The notes under the pieces: generated by a model | Seen by the model: the letters and a program-made list of their open reading frames with translations, nothing else | Database searches by the model: none | Told to the model about the DNA's origin: nothing | Shown: positions 23,476 to 36,993 of the stretch, one piece after another | How positions within the stretch are numbered: the stretch's first letter is position 1 | Layout of the letters: every line of letters begins with the position of its first letter | Made by a program: the position numbers and the translations under genes | From: Promerops cafer | Lineage: Eukaryota > Chordata > Aves > Passeriformes > Nectariniidae | Reading direction: 5' to 3' | DNA: 64,000 bases | NCBI GenBank assembly: GCA_013398275.1 | Contig: VZSE01013530.1 | Span: 868,001 to 932,000 of the forward strand

Positions 23476-26171
23476 TGTGGGCAGCTGGAAGCTGGTGGTT
23501 TATCTGGAGAGGTGGCAGAGTTGTAAGCAGAGTGGGTAGTGTCAGCTATCGCTGAGTTTACATGATGCTTCCTATTATTGAACTCGGATTTAATTTTGCT
23601 AAAAATTTGCCAAACCTTCCTGGTTTGGGCTGAAGGTTTTTGTGTCAGGTGTCTGCCAGGGCTGAGTTACGCTGGAGGCTTGGGCCAGACTGGCTTTTGG
23701 CAGTGCTCTTCAGGCCGTACGTGATGAACGGAGTAAAAAAGGCTCTCCAGGGAGAAGCTTCTTTGGGTTTTAGTTTCTGTTTGCTCTCCAGGGTTTCCCT
23801 TCATCCCTGCTCTGATGACTGAACTTTCTCCAGGGTTTTTCTCTGATGCTCCAAGTGGATGTTTCACAGCCACTAATGCATCTGTTTTTATAGCCCTCCA
23901 AAAGAAGAGAGTGTTCTTTCCACATCTTACAGAGGAGAGAACCAAGTAACCAGTGGTTGGAGCTGGAACTTCCCTTGTGTTCTGACAGGCCCATTTGAGG
24001 CACCTTTTTTTGAGTGCTTTAAACAGTCAGAACACACTGAGCAACTGTCATGTCCAGCTGCAGATTGTGGAACTTGGGGCTTCTGGAGATCCAAGGCTGA
24101 TGTTTCAAGGCAGATGGCTACGGCACACCCTTAGTGGTACCTGCACAGGAAAACCTTTGTGGTGTGTGTGATAGAGTGGAGTTTGCTTCTCCAGCACATC
24201 ACTTTGTATCCCTTCCTTAGACACTTTCCAACAGGCTTCTCATCTTTTGCAACATGTGATAAAAGATATTCCATGGAAAATTATTTACTGTCCTCTCCTG
24301 AATCATGCCTATGCATGCTTATGGCTTGCACAGTCAAGGGCTCAATGGAAAAAAGAGTATGTGAAGATCTACAAATCTGCATCACAATACATAATGGCTG
24401 GGGTTCAGAGTTAGGGTCACACGAGCATTATTAAAGCATTTTCAGTAAGCAGCCTTTGTAGCTGAGAAAACCTTTGACACTGATGCTTTAGAAATGCTAT
24501 TTTAACATGGGATTTCTATTTTTTGGTATTAGAGAGCTGAAAGGATCGTCTGTTATTTTTGTTTCCTATTGCTATGATTCAAAGTGTTTCCTGATGGATT
24601 GCTGGGCAGTGATTGATTCCTGAAGTACTTCCAGTGGCAGTTCACCCACAGCTCAGTGAAATCATTCTCTAGCACCAGACTGCTGGAGAAGGCTTAAATA
24701 ATCTATAGTTATGCTGCGGATAAGTGGTATTGCAAATATCATCTTATAAATGTCTGGACTTCTTTGACTGATTTTCCTCATTTCAAAAAATGTTGCTCTT
24801 CAAAATGCAATATCAAAAGATGTGCATTAAAATATTTAGTCAAAGAGTTTTTTCTTTGCCCTGATAATTTTCTAGAAATTTGGGTGACAATCACTGTTTT
24901 CCTCTGGAAAAGGACTTGGAGCATTTTGTTGGTGTCTTTTTCTGCATCACTGTCAGCAGATGCCTTTTTATCTTTGTTGACTGTTTAGAGAATCTCAGGT
25001 GGGCAGATTCCTGAACAGCCAGCTGCATCAGATGCTACAGCTGGGCACGATGACTCACCCCATGGATAGTGACCTAGTTTGGGTTGTCTGCAGGGGAAGG
25101 TGTGTGAGGGATTCAGGGGGTGTTGTAAGGATAACAACAGCCATGGAGCTGGGTGTGTCAGGGAAATTCCACTACATCTGTGTAGTGTTTTTATAGGACA
25201 GACCTCTGGTACAGCAGATTCCAGGATGGAAAGGAGCTCATGAGAAGCTAAGCTTTCCTAAACTGTACACAGCTGACTCCACCTTCCTGCTGGATGTACT
25301 GAGTGGATGGCTCTTAAGGATGTGCAGCAAAAACACAAACATGGAAATATATGAAAGGTTTCTCTGTGGGGTGGGTGCATGAAATCCTGTGCAGGATTTC
25401 AACTCAAAGGCCAATTTCCTGGAGCGACTGAGCAAAGGCTGTGGATGTAGCAAACAGAGAAGTCAAGCAGAAATGATTACTCTCCTGAAAGGAATAAGGG
25501 CAAACCACCCCATATCATTTGCTGAGTTTAAAAGTTTCAGCTTCTTTCTTAATTCACAGAGCTAATATTGAGGAATTCTTAGAGCTTATATGGGCAAGAA
25601 GGTACCTTTCCAAGTGTTTCTTGTATTTACCTGTAAAGATGCCAGTGGTAGAAGGATGTTTGGCAGGATGGAAGGGCAGTACAGCTATGCTTCATGTGGA
25701 TATGGGAAAACAAAATTATTTAATAAAATGTTATTTAATAACTTTTTTTGTTCATTGCTAGAACTTATATGTTATTTTAAAATCTTATCTGTATTCCATC
25801 ATATAAATTTACCAGCCTGGTTCACAATAATTTTTCTAAAGTTAATCTAGATTTTTCAGTTGAAAAATATTTTCAAGTAAAGCAACATATGTCTAAGAAA
25901 TGAAAAGACAGTTAAATTGCCTTTGTATTCCACAGTTTAATTAGTGAAAATAGTGGATGTTTTATGCAGAGCAAAGAGATATGTTGGCTTTTCTGACTCT
26001 TAGTGGGATGCAAGATTTGACAGCTAGAACGTAGGTTACAGAGATTCAGTTCATTAGTGACACTAAGGAAGCAATTACAGTTTCTGGGAGACAGGTAAAG
26101 TCTCCAGTGACAGATTTTTGGGTTGTTGGCATTTGTTGCTCTGGTTGTGTGAAAGACCCTTTCTTTCCTGT

Positions 26172-26199
26172 TTGTCTGTCTGTCTATCTATCTGTCTAT
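26172..26199. repeat. Imperfect (TGTC/TATC)n tetranucleotide repeat
   Basis: About seven units alternate between GTCT and ATCT types (TGTCTGTCTGTCTATCTATC and onward). It is an ordinary short microsatellite that also forms a pyrimidine-rich stretch ahead of an AG at 26219-26220. Confidence 0.8.
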
Positions 26200-26379
26200 T
26201 TATAAATCTGTCATCTTCAGGGAGAGCTAAATGCACAAACTGATGACCAGGAGAAGTGGTAAATAATTGCCTTGGTTCTCTTCATTATGGTCACTTATGA
26301 CTGCTAAATTCTTGGTGTGACAGTTGCTATTCAAGGACTAAACCTGAATCCTAATTTTTCGCCACCTTCCCCACTACAG

Positions 26380-26391
26380 CCAAGAGTACAA
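26380..26391 (+). other. ADAMTS2: Possible 12-nt in-frame microexon
   Basis: A strong pyrimidine tract and acceptor (CGCCACCTTCCCCACTACAG, AG at 26378-26379) is followed after only 12 bases (CCAAGAGTACAA) by a near-consensus donor (GTAAGTTTT). Placed between exon A (phase 1) and exon B it keeps the frame, replacing the junction Gly with Ala-Lys-Ser-Thr-Ser and creating no stop. That would add four residues to the prodomain linker ahead of the furin site. In a 51 kb intron such an arrangement can arise by chance, and I know of no such ADAMTS2 isoform. Confidence 0.22.
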
Positions 26392-28600
26392 GTAAGTTTT
26401 GTTGTTTTTTTCTTCCTGTTCTACATTACTTTGAAATGTGTGTGATGAGAATCAAAACTTTCTCATGCCTCAATAGAAAAAGAGGTTTCCTAGTTGATCT
26501 TTTAGGCCCTGATGAGAGGCAGGACTTCTTTTTCACAAAAGTGTTTTTCTCCCCTCTTTTTCTCCCCTCAGCCCCTGAAATCATGCTGAAAGCCCCTTCA
26601 CAGCACTTCTCATGAAGGGCTCTGCCCTGGATGTATTTGTGGTCGAGTCCCTTTCAGCTGTTCTTAGCACATCATCTTTCCACATAGAAGCAACATCAAA
26701 ACTGGGCATCTCTTACACAGACAGTTGACTTTGGCAATCTACAGAAGGGAAATCAAATTTCATAGCCAGTTTGGGTGGTTTGAAGAGAACAAGCATCCTG
26801 ATTATTTTTCCACTGAGTTTAACAGGTGACCTACATTTTTGAAGGTACCTGCTATGTTACAATTTTTATACTTTTGCAAAGGCCTTGTTTTCAAAAGTTG
26901 CTGATCCATGCTCGCTCGAGAAGTCAGGCTTACTAAAGACATTTTAGGCACCAAAAAGCACTTGTAGCCTGAGAACATCCCAATTACTGAGCTTGTGTTT
27001 GGATTTTGATAGATAAAACTACTTCACCAGACAGTGTAAAACACTAGAAATGCTTTAAAAATGCAATTGGTTTATGACTAAATTCTAACATAATGATGAA
27101 GTCAACTATCCTTTATTGCAAGAAAATGAATTGTCATTTCTGTTGCTAATCATACTGAAATCAATCTTGGGTCACTGGAAGTTCTTTAGGTTTCCATTTA
27201 GATCTTTCCTTAACGAGTTTTAAAGTATTGCAACTTTATACTATTCTTAACTCTTTGAATTAAGAGAAGGCATAAATCAAGCCTGAGTGGGCCCTAAATA
27301 CACACTAAAAATAGTCTGGGATGTGTCTGACCTTTTCACAGTGGGTGGAAATCTGCCTGCTGCCAGCTGTTTATTTAAGCCAGTGATACTGGTTTTCTAG
27401 CAAAAGCTACCAGTGGTGGTAGGAAGGGAGAGCTGGCAGGAGTTCAGCCCTAAAGTATTAAACTGTCATGTGACAGGACACAGAAAAATAAATAGCAGCA
27501 CCTTTTCATGATGGAAATTTTGATCCCTGAAGAAAAGGACAGTTTTCACTTGCTTTCAGTTCAGGTGCATGTACCAAATCTGGGTTGTGTTACAAAAGCC
27601 ACTGGGTGAGCCCTTCCCCTTGCACTGAACTGAGTTCAGAGCTAAGTGAGAGAAACCTCCTGTCCCTTTACCCAGAATTTGTCAGAGAGCTGAGATGTGA
27701 TGGCTTTAGGCCTTTCAATGGTATAACCTATTCTACATTTGCAGGAAAGCTTATTGTTGTGGCCTATATTTGAAGGCCTGACCCATTTCCCAGTGGAATC
27801 AATGGTATTTTCTGCTGGCTTTAGTAAGAGCCAGATTGATTTTTAAAATGTAATAAATAAATACTCTGCTTTATTAACTGAGTGTTCCATTTTAAAAATA
27901 GAAGTGATATTTTTCCCCCTGTGTAGCAAACAATAACATTAAATGATGTTGATGAAATGATGAGGGTAAAAACTTACATGAAAATGAGATGAACTGCCTT
28001 TGACATTTTCCATAGTGCCTTGCAGTTCTGAAATTTTATTTGCTCATGAATAATGACATCTGAGCCTCTGACCGTATAAACTTTTAAATATAAAAGCATC
28101 ATAGCAAGTTTTCTGGAACTCCATATGTGCCTGCAGATAAGGATGTTAGTGAGCACTGCATATTTTGAAACCATAATATGGGAAAAAATCCTTTTTAGGA
28201 TTAAACTTCTCCTGTGGAGCAAGTTCTGTGCTCCACAGAGCCTCACTTTAGCCTTTTTGAGGTCTTTGATTGAGCTCAGTGTGGGTAGTCACAAATACCT
28301 ATTGCACATATTGTATGTTGAATATTGTATCCATGTGCATTAGAGAAAACCTGCAGACACACAAGATATCATCCCTGTTGTAACCAGGAGAATATGTACA
28401 ACTATCCATGGAAAAACTTCGCAGCTTCAAAAAAAGTGCTAATTTAATGTAATGATATGGTTTATCACCACTCAGGTTTATATTAGCAAACTGAAATTAC
28501 TGAAATGAAGAATTAAGAATAAAGCTGACTTCAGTTTGCTGGAAATGGGGCTGATCCATGGCTGTGTTTGCTGAAGTTGGGTAAATACTTTGTGTTTTAG

Positions 28601-28658
28601 AATCGACTTCAGAGTAAACAAAATGTTTGTTCCTTCTGGAAAACTTCATTGGCCTAAG
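28601..28658 (+). other. Exon-like segment (58 nt), possible cryptic or poison exon
   Basis: It is bounded by TTTGTGTTTTAG (AG at 28599-28600) and a strong donor CTAAG|GTATGT (GT at 28659-28660). Read in phase 0 it is open for 18 codons and then meets TAA inside the segment. In the phase set by exon A it meets TAA after five codons. Inclusion would therefore truncate ADAMTS2. It is either a decoy or poison exon, or chance. Confidence 0.15.
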
Positions 28659-30072
28659 GTATGTTTCACCTTATTTCAACTCCAGCTCAAAATAATCTTG
28701 CGTGCCTGTTGTTGTTCTTGGAAGCTAATAGGGAGGAACATATGCTAAGCATTGGTAATGTCAGTTAAGCCCTTAATTAGTGATGAACGAACCTCAGTTT
28801 TTCCCTGTGGTTCAATTCGGATGCTGCTCAAAAGCTGAGCAGTTCTCCAGGTTTTAGCCAAGTTTTTTAAGCATCTCAAGTTGTGCAAAGCTGTTTTTGT
28901 TACTCTGGTAAAGTTTACACTTCTCTGGTGTTTTGAGATTAGGAACAAGCTGTAATATCCTCAACACTTTCCTGGCAGTGTTTTGGCACTTTGAGATGAG
29001 GATGAGGAAGGTATAAACAGGTGTTCAAGAGTCAAAAACATGTTTGGACCAGGGATGACATTATGTCTGCTCCACACATGTTCCAACTCAGGAAAATCTT
29101 AAGTTTAGAGGGTGCTCCAGCAAAGCTCCAGGGGAAAGTAGATAAGGGTTTGGCTGAGCTTGTGTGTCCTCCAAGAAGGGGATTTGGGCTGTAGGACCTG
29201 CACTGGGAGCACCTGGGCAGGTGGTTCCTGCTCTGGAGCAAAGCAGTAGTGATGAGATTTCCAATGAGAAAACATCTGCTCATTACTTGTATTCTTAGTT
29301 AGCCCAGAGTAGTCGTTCAGGGCAGGGTACAGTGAATATCCAAATGTCTTCAGAAGGGGAGTAGAATGCTGGGAGCAAAGGCCCATTTGTCATTTTTGTC
29401 TCTGCTCTGTCACCTAATTAAACATGGTGCCACAATTGGCACTTAACGTTGGCTTATCTCCATGTCTGGAAGAGGAGAAGTGAAAATGCAGCTTTGCAGA
29501 CCTGGGATGTCCAAAGAGTTACAAAACTGCAGTTATAGCCTTGGTTTACTAAATACTCCCAAAGTGTTTCAGCCTTGTTTCAGAGCTTCTCTGTGCTATG
29601 TGTTTAACAGAATGCTTTTAAAGTGGGACAAAAGCCGTAGGTTTGGACCGAGATGAGCAGAGCTCCCAGTGCATGACTAGGCCCCTTTCCATGTTACCTT
29701 GGCTGGCCTTTGCTGCAGTGTTTTCTTGACATCCTCTTATAGGCACAGAATTAAAGGTTATTTCCATTCCTGCTTCTTATCACTTTGATCTTTTGCCAGC
29801 TCTGAACATCTCCAGCAGATTTGCTCTGGATCTGTAATTCCCATACCTACCCCTCTGCCTGCGACATTCTCTGACATTTCCATTTCTGCACCACCCCTTA
29901 GTTTCTTTCTCTCCCCATTTATTCTTCAAGATTTTTTTTTTCCTCAGTGGCATGGCTGTATGAAATTACTGATATTTGCATGCAGTTTCTACCAAATTCA
30001 TAAGTCTCACCCCGTGAATCCCAAAGCCATCAGACTGCTCAAAATATTTTTGCAATTTCTGTCTGCTTAGCC

Positions 30073-30089
30073 AAAAAAAAAAAAAAAAA
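30073..30089. repeat. Poly-A tract (17 nt)
   Basis: Seventeen A bases, followed closely by a second run of seven A. There is no retrocopy body or AATAAA signal immediately upstream, so it is treated as a simple repeat. Confidence 0.85.
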
Positions 30090-33000
30090 GTAAAAAAATT
30101 TGCTGTTTAATTCTTTCTGCAATATATCTTCCAGGTGTCTTTCTGCTGTGGTTTAATTGTTTATTAGCTCTGAGATCTTTTCTGAAATTAGAGAGAGTCA
30201 GACCAAGGACTGGCAAAGATTAAGGCACAGTCATGATGATATGACTTCTTTCTGTCTCTATCTGGGGGAAATAAAACCCAAAAACAACAAAAAATGATGT
30301 TTGGGGTGGGAGAGGAGGAAGAATAAGCAAAAGAATGAATGAAAGAGAGATTTTTTTTTTAAAAATAGGCAGAGGAAAGGAAGTTTCTCTGTTATTTTTT
30401 AATTACTACATATCTGTCTCTCAGCTAAGTCTATTTTCTATGGATTAAACAAGAGAATGGAGTGTGTCTGAACCTGTTGTAGCATAAAACAATATCTTTG
30501 TCTAATGATCTGCAGCCATGACCAGGAGGTAGGAGTCCCCCACTATTCATTATCCTGCTGCTCCATCCTGTGTGTTCTCAGGCCAGTCGTTAATGGCATT
30601 TATCACTCTTCCTCTCCTGCATAATATTCCTCACAGTGAGCTGGGTCTGATAAATTATATTTGAAGAAGACAGAACCCAAAGTGAATCAATTTACAGCTT
30701 TTACCCTCTGGTGTACAAAATACAACCCAATGTTGTGGCTGAGTCTTTGAAGGAGATCCAGACAGACAGTAGAATCAGAAATTAGTGAAAGGAGTTTTAT
30801 ATTCTTTTCTGTGGGGAAAAACAGACACTAAACTTCTGATGATGTTGAGTTTTCTTATGCCTGCAGTCAGAGTATACCTGAAAAGAATGAGAGTTGGAAT
30901 ATTTGCTGTTATTAAAGGTGCAGAATAGCTGGTGGGCACCTCCAGAGAGCAAAGGGGTGCAGGTGGGGTGTTGTGGTGGCACTGTCTGCTCTCCATCACT
31001 CACCTCCCTTCCCAGAGCTGCATTTTCCCTCTCTGTACCACAGTGTAACAATAAAAGTCTTTTTTGTAAGTGTTTTGAGAGCTGTAGATTAAAAATTTGG
31101 CTGCTGTTCGTGTTCCTGGTGCTGCTGCTGCAGATGTGGCTGTTAAATCCACCTGGGAGCTCAAGCAGAACCTTTCTGAGCCGTTAAAAACCCACCCTGA
31201 TCCAGTACCATTCACACAGAGCACCTCTGTGCAGGGTGGGATGGGCTGTCCCCTGCTCTCAGGGCAGCATCCCAGGCCCTCAGAGCTCACCTTCCTGGTT
31301 TTGGGGACTGCTCCTCACCAAGAATTTTCCCTCACCCAGCATGACAACATGGCAGGGACAGCTGAGCCGCAGCTCAGTTGATTTAGGAGTGAGATTCAAG
31401 ACTTGCTGTCTAGACGTTCTCTGCAGTGGATTTTCAGCTTCAGACTTAACGTGTTCCTTTTTTCCAAAGTCATTCAAATCGACTGACCTTTGGGGTCTGC
31501 TGAAAGAAAAGTAATCTATCATTTTGAGATGTTGTAGTGATACTTCTTTTGTGTATTTGTAATAAGTGGCTTTAGCCTTCTCTTCTGTCTTGTTTATTCC
31601 TATCTCAATTTATTCTCTTAAATTTATGCTATCTCCTACTATAAAGGCAGTGTTAAAGATGTTTTTGAATAATATTATGAATATAAAATCCAGTTGCTTT
31701 TGGAATGCTCTAACTGCTACACGAGTATTCAGGTTTTAGAAGAATTTATCCCCTGCTTGTATAGCAAACTAAAGAAAAGTTGGTGGGCACACAGGTTTGG
31801 ATTCAGGTATCTGGCTTGGGAAATGGTGCAGAACATGAATTGCTGTTGGTCTTTGGGTAAATGCAAGTTTTGTTGAAATGCTCATTAAACAGAGACTGAG
31901 ATCTTCCATGGCTCTGCCTGCTGACGGGTCAGTCTCGCTGCCTGGGTTTGGCAGAAGGAACCTGTGGCTTTATGAAACATGTTTTAATGGAAATGTCCCA
32001 TAGCAGAGATTAACAAAGTTTCTTGCAGACAGTTTTGCTTTATGGTGCTGGCTCTGTGTGCCTCTCCCAGGGCTCGTTACCCTCTCTGCAGAATACAATC
32101 TCTGTTACTGCACTTAACTGAGGGCCATTCCTACACTAAATAAAACAAAATGCTTATGTTATTACTGGACAAATTTTTGGTGATATATGGGTTTGGGATA
32201 GCACAGGATATATTCCTGGTTTTAAATAGTGTCTGATTAGCCATGCAGACAACATCTTTCTGCATTATAAGTTTGATAAGTTTAACCTTTGTTTTCCCTA
32301 ACACCAATTTATCTGCCTTCAGTTATTCCTAACCCTGACAGAAAAGGATCAGAGTAATTTTTGATTGGTAATAGCATATTGCAAAAATGACTATGTATAT
32401 TGAAATTACAGTTGGGGGTAATCTCAAAGGATGATACATTTTAGATGATGAAATTATCCATAAATTAGGAGTAACAAAAATAAGGTATACCCAACACAGA
32501 TTACAGTCAGAGAAATTCTAGCAAGTAAAGACACAAAAATATAAAGGAAGAATGATTTTATTTTTTTAACTAAGAATTTTAAGTTAAAAAATATATTTGC
32601 ATCTATGTTCTCAGGGTGGATGCTATTCTTAGTGATTAAGTTGTGTAACTTCAGGCAGGATATGCTGTGTCCTGCACAAGAAGATGGCTGGAACCATCTG
32701 AAACATCCCCCAGACTGAACACACAGAGCAAACCCTAATACAACTAACTTCATTCGCCCTTTGCCAAGCCTGGGAAAGTTTCTTACCATTTGGTTGTGCT
32801 GGGCATAAAGCATCCATACACTCTGGGTTTCAGAACTTTGCTGAAAATTCCTTGGAATGGGTTAAAGAAGAAAGAAACTTCACTTCTTCAATTTACTGAC
32901 TTGCATTCCAGGATTCTGAATGTTCCTCCAGCTTCCAGTGATTAAATGGCAGTGCTGGTGTCTGGACAGGCCCAAGGGACCTGGCTGTGCTTTTATGGGC

Positions 33001-35009
33001 ACAGACTTCTCTCCCACAATGTGCTCTGATAAATAGCCATTGTGTTGCCTGCTCTTTTCCCATTACCAGGAGCTCCACAAGAGCATCACTCTGCGGTGAG
33101 CTGGGATCAAGCTTTGAAATAATCTGCTCAGAGAGATTTGAAATGGTATTTAAAAAATAGTGGGACAATAATTGTGAGCTCTCTGCTTCCTCCTAGCAAG
33201 TCAGAAGCAAAAACTGTGGTTGGGGTTTTGGGCTGACTTCTCTTTTGATTTTGAGACCAATGAAGCTGCAAGTTGGTTGAGCTAATGATATCTCCAAGTG
33301 TACTAGCAAAACTCTGGTGGTCTTGGAAAGCAAAAATAGAGGATAAATACCTCGCAGTCCTCTCAGCGACAGGATTATCTCTGGCACAGATGATGTCTGC
33401 TTAGTAATGCTTATGTTCTTAGTTGCATTTTGGTTATCTTGCAAAGATTAGGATGAAACTGTGGCACTCTTAGTTAGTGGGAAAATCTCTCATTATTGTC
33501 TGGAGTTGAAAATGTGCTTTCACATTTTGGAGGGGAGGTTTGAACCGGCACTAAACTGTCTCCTGCAAGACAGAACCTTGATAAGGGGAAGGAAGAGAAA
33601 TATGAAATGCCTTAAAGGAAAGACTGAGCATCCCAATAGCATCTGTGGTGTTGCTCCTACATGCTTTTCTACTCCAGAAAATTTATTTAATATATGGCAG
33701 CACAAACATAATCTGTTGCACCTTTCTTTTTCTCTGTTGTGCCATTTTATCCTGCACATTAAGTATCTCACTGGAATCTCAGTCTGTTTAATGTTCAGGA
33801 TACTAGAAGATGATGTAGACCTCTACCTAAAGGATACCCAGCTGTTCCTGTCTGCAAACATTTTGAGTTATATCTTTGTTAGCTAGTAAAATAAAAGGCT
33901 GGATAGCAGAATTGTGGAGATTTTCCACTGATGCACAGTTCCAGTGTGCCTGCAGATCTCACTGCATGATGTCTGAAATGGCTTTGGCATGTTTTTCTGT
34001 CTCTCTTGCTCAGCTGGGCACATACCCACTTCTCAGAACTATTGACAAGGTTACTTCAATTCACCCGCATATTTGGATTAGTTTTTCACTGGTCTCCATG
34101 GTAAATAACAGAACTAAGGGCCTTGGCTGTATGGAAGCTGGAAGAGCAGTGCAAGAACATCTGTGCTGCTTGCACACGTTATTTGAAAATCTCTTCTGTC
34201 TACGTATCAAAAATTTGTGACAGCTGTGAAGGTCCTACGATTCCTTCAGTGCAACTAAAAGATGAAAAACCTAAAAAAGTCTGGAATTGTATTTAAAGCA
34301 GTCATATCCAAGAGACTTTCTAAAGGCAGCTGCTGGGGAATGAATTTAAATGCTTTTTATGATATCTGATGGAACAGAAGTAGAAAAAATTAGGCTGGGG
34401 TTTTGAGAAATTAAATCCTGCTCTTGCTTTTTGTGGGTTGTCATCCCAACAATGGCCTGTCCCTGGAAAGGTGCTTGAAATGCTGTGCTGGGAAGAGGAG
34501 CCAGCAAGACAGAGGAGGGCTGAGATCCACAAGGGTGTGTGGAAGTCACTGTGGGATATTCCAGTCACTTGGGCAGTTTGGAGAATCACATCTGTATCCT
34601 GAAGAGTCAGAAATACCATGGAGAACAGCTGCTGAACCCTCTGCTTGTTGCCAGCTGGACAGGTCCCCTCTCACGGGGTGAGGCAGGGCAGGCTCTGTTG
34701 AGGATGTGTGATCCCTACAGGGAGGCACCAAGATCTGTTTGCTCTGTGCTGTCTTTACTGTGGAAGAGCCTCAGGAGGGTCACTGGGTTGGATTTAGGAG
34801 GTGTCAGGTCCAGTGGATACCATCTTGCTAAAGCTGATCACCTGAATCGTGCCTTGTGCACTTTCCTTGTTTCTAGTGTGGAAGCCAGGTGAGAAAAACA
34901 CTGAATGGAGTGAGACTGCTTCAGTGTGCCACTGCACCCTACTCGTTTGCAATGGTGTGTGAATGTGCCATAGACAAAAATATACAATAAAACCTGCATG
35001 GGTTCTTTG

Positions 35010-35054
35010 GTGTTTTGTTTTGTTTGTGTTTGGTTGGTTGTTTTGTTTGTTTTT
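35010..35054. repeat. TTTG-rich simple repeat
   Basis: An irregular run of GTTTT, GTTT and GGTT units, for example TTTTGTTTTGTTTGTGTTTG. It is low-complexity intronic sequence. Confidence 0.75.
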
Positions 35055-36960
35055 ACCCTTGTTTTTTTGGTATGGGTAACAAACTCGCTGGAAAATGGGG
35101 TTTAGATCACCAGTAATGCCCATTAACGGAGGGAGCAGGATGAGAAGGGTAATCCTCAAGCTTGTCTGCAGGTTGAATGAGGCAATGGGAGTTCCTGGGA
35201 TGTGCTTTGGAAGGGTGCTCAGTGTCCTGCTGAATTTATTGCTGCCCTAAATCTGAGCAAGGACAAGGCTGAGGACACATCCACAGGGCCCGTGGGAGGT
35301 CTGGAAAGGCTGGTTCTTCTCTTTTGGGTGGCCCGTGTTGCTCCCTCAAAGTAGAAGACTCCTCTGACCCAGCCTTGGAGGCTCTTAGGTGGGATCATCT
35401 CCTCCTGCTGCCATCTCCCTGTTCTGCTGAAAGGCCAGCTGATTATCGTGAATTTTGCTGTTATTTGATATACGGCATTTTCTAACAAAATCCAAAGAAA
35501 GATGTGATGAAAGGTTTATATGTAAGTAATTATAATGCTGCAGTATTCGGTGCAGGCAGAAATTAATATATGAGGTGAAAATGTCAAAATAAAAGGTCAG
35601 GAAAGTGAATTACAGAGAAAGTTGAGCATTAGCTAAGAGGCAGTATTTGTTGGCAGAAGCTCCCTCCAGTATAAAAAAGGTTAGCAAGGAGGCTTATGAA
35701 GACTGAATATTTCACACACAATTAAAATTCTGTATCGGTTATCTTGAAGAGTCATGTAGCACAGTTAAACTAGGACAATTAATATAATGAAAAATTCATG
35801 TTTATAGCTTCTGGCTTTTGCCTGGGGATACTTCATAAACCAAAAGTGACCCTTTCCCTTAGAGGTGATTCCAAGAGCTTGACACGTCATAGGTGGGGCA
35901 AGGGAAGTATAGTCAAAGAAAACAGATTTCTTAAAATAATAGCCACCAATTATAAACACAACTGAGAAATATTTAATAACAATTTTTTCATAATAAACTG
36001 AGCTATCCCTTTATATAAGCAGGGCAGCCATGCAGCATTAAACTATGATTAACTAGGGCTGTGAGTGGTGGAATCACCGTTTCTATTTTCGCAATAAGCA
36101 ATAATAATAAATTTTTTAGGAGGATGCTACAAAAAAATGTGTTGGAGGAAATGCACGATGATCGATTTCTCAGAATTAAACTGCACAGACATATTGAATC
36201 AATGAGCTCTTTGTTCTTAAAGCTTCACCTACTCTGGCTGCTGAAATTGGAGATTTATGTTGTCAAAAAAATTGTAACAACTATAAATTGCTATGCTGGT
36301 GTCTGTTACAGTTAATCCACTTGCTTCCAATATGAAACTGATTGTTTTTGGGTTTTCCTAAATTGCCTTGTAGATTTAGTAATCTGAATAGCTGGTTTTC
36401 CTTCCAGCAGAGATTTGCTATTAAAGCTGTTGTTCTACTGAATGTAGATTTCAAGGATTATTCATTCATTTACTTAATGTATTGTCCCAAATTACTTATG
36501 CAAAGTAATGCAATTTAATGGTGGAGTTATTGATTAATTTTGCTTTTTTAAATATACTTTAAGAGGACAGATTAAGTGAATCTTAAGAAAATCTCAAGTT
36601 AAGTACTAAAAGGATCTCTACTTTGTCAAGTTTCTGTAGGCAGGGTGCTCTAGACCTTGCATAACCTGGCACAGATCGATGGCATCTGGTGCTGTGCTGA
36701 CTCTGGGGGATGCTGCACTAGCAAAGTACCCATGTGTGGTGCTCTGCCTGTGAGCCTGAAAGTGACTCTTCTCCTCATCTGCACAGAGACCTCCTGCACA
36801 TAGTATTCACTTTTGTCCATCTTTATTGATAGCTGTACCCGAGTCTTCATTAAATTTTAACACAGACGCACTGTATGCAATGCAAGAAAATGATGTTTCC
36901 CAGGCAGACGATGCCAGCAGGTCTGCTGGCTGCAGTGAGTCTGCATCCTGCCCCTGTGCT

Positions 36961-36993
36961 GGAAGCAGGAAGCAGAAGCAGGAAGCAGAAGCC
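36961..36993. repeat. Short GGAAGCAGAAGCA tandem repeat
   Basis: A 13-base unit GGAAGCAGAAGCA follows a partial GGAAGCA copy and is followed by a further copy lacking its last base. It is a purine-rich minisatellite seed. It is spliceosomal-enhancer-like in composition, but no exon is apparent. Confidence 0.7.

Larger units (their letters stand above)
18561..26160 (+). other. ADAMTS2: ADAMTS2 large intron, segment 3
   Basis: Intron sequence without recognised exons or transposons. It is more GC-rich near 19.2-19.5 kb, where overlapping open frames of 105-155 codons occur on both strands and are judged to be composition artefacts. It contains an 11-T run at 20660-20670, a small AT-rich palindrome near 22.8 kb and a CpG cluster near 23.45 kb. 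An exon-like stretch at 25560-25601 has a weak donor (GTACCT) and would introduce a stop in the ADAMTS2 frame. Confidence 0.7.

Noticed and set aside
25560..25601. 42-nt exon-like segment ending at GTACCT
   Set aside because: Weak donor and an in-phase TAG; likely chance.
26221..26258. 38-nt exon-like segment after a pyrimidine-rich tetranucleotide repeat
   Set aside because: The donor (GTAAAT) is weak and the pyrimidine tract is explained by the microsatellite; in the ADAMTS2 phase it gives a stop.
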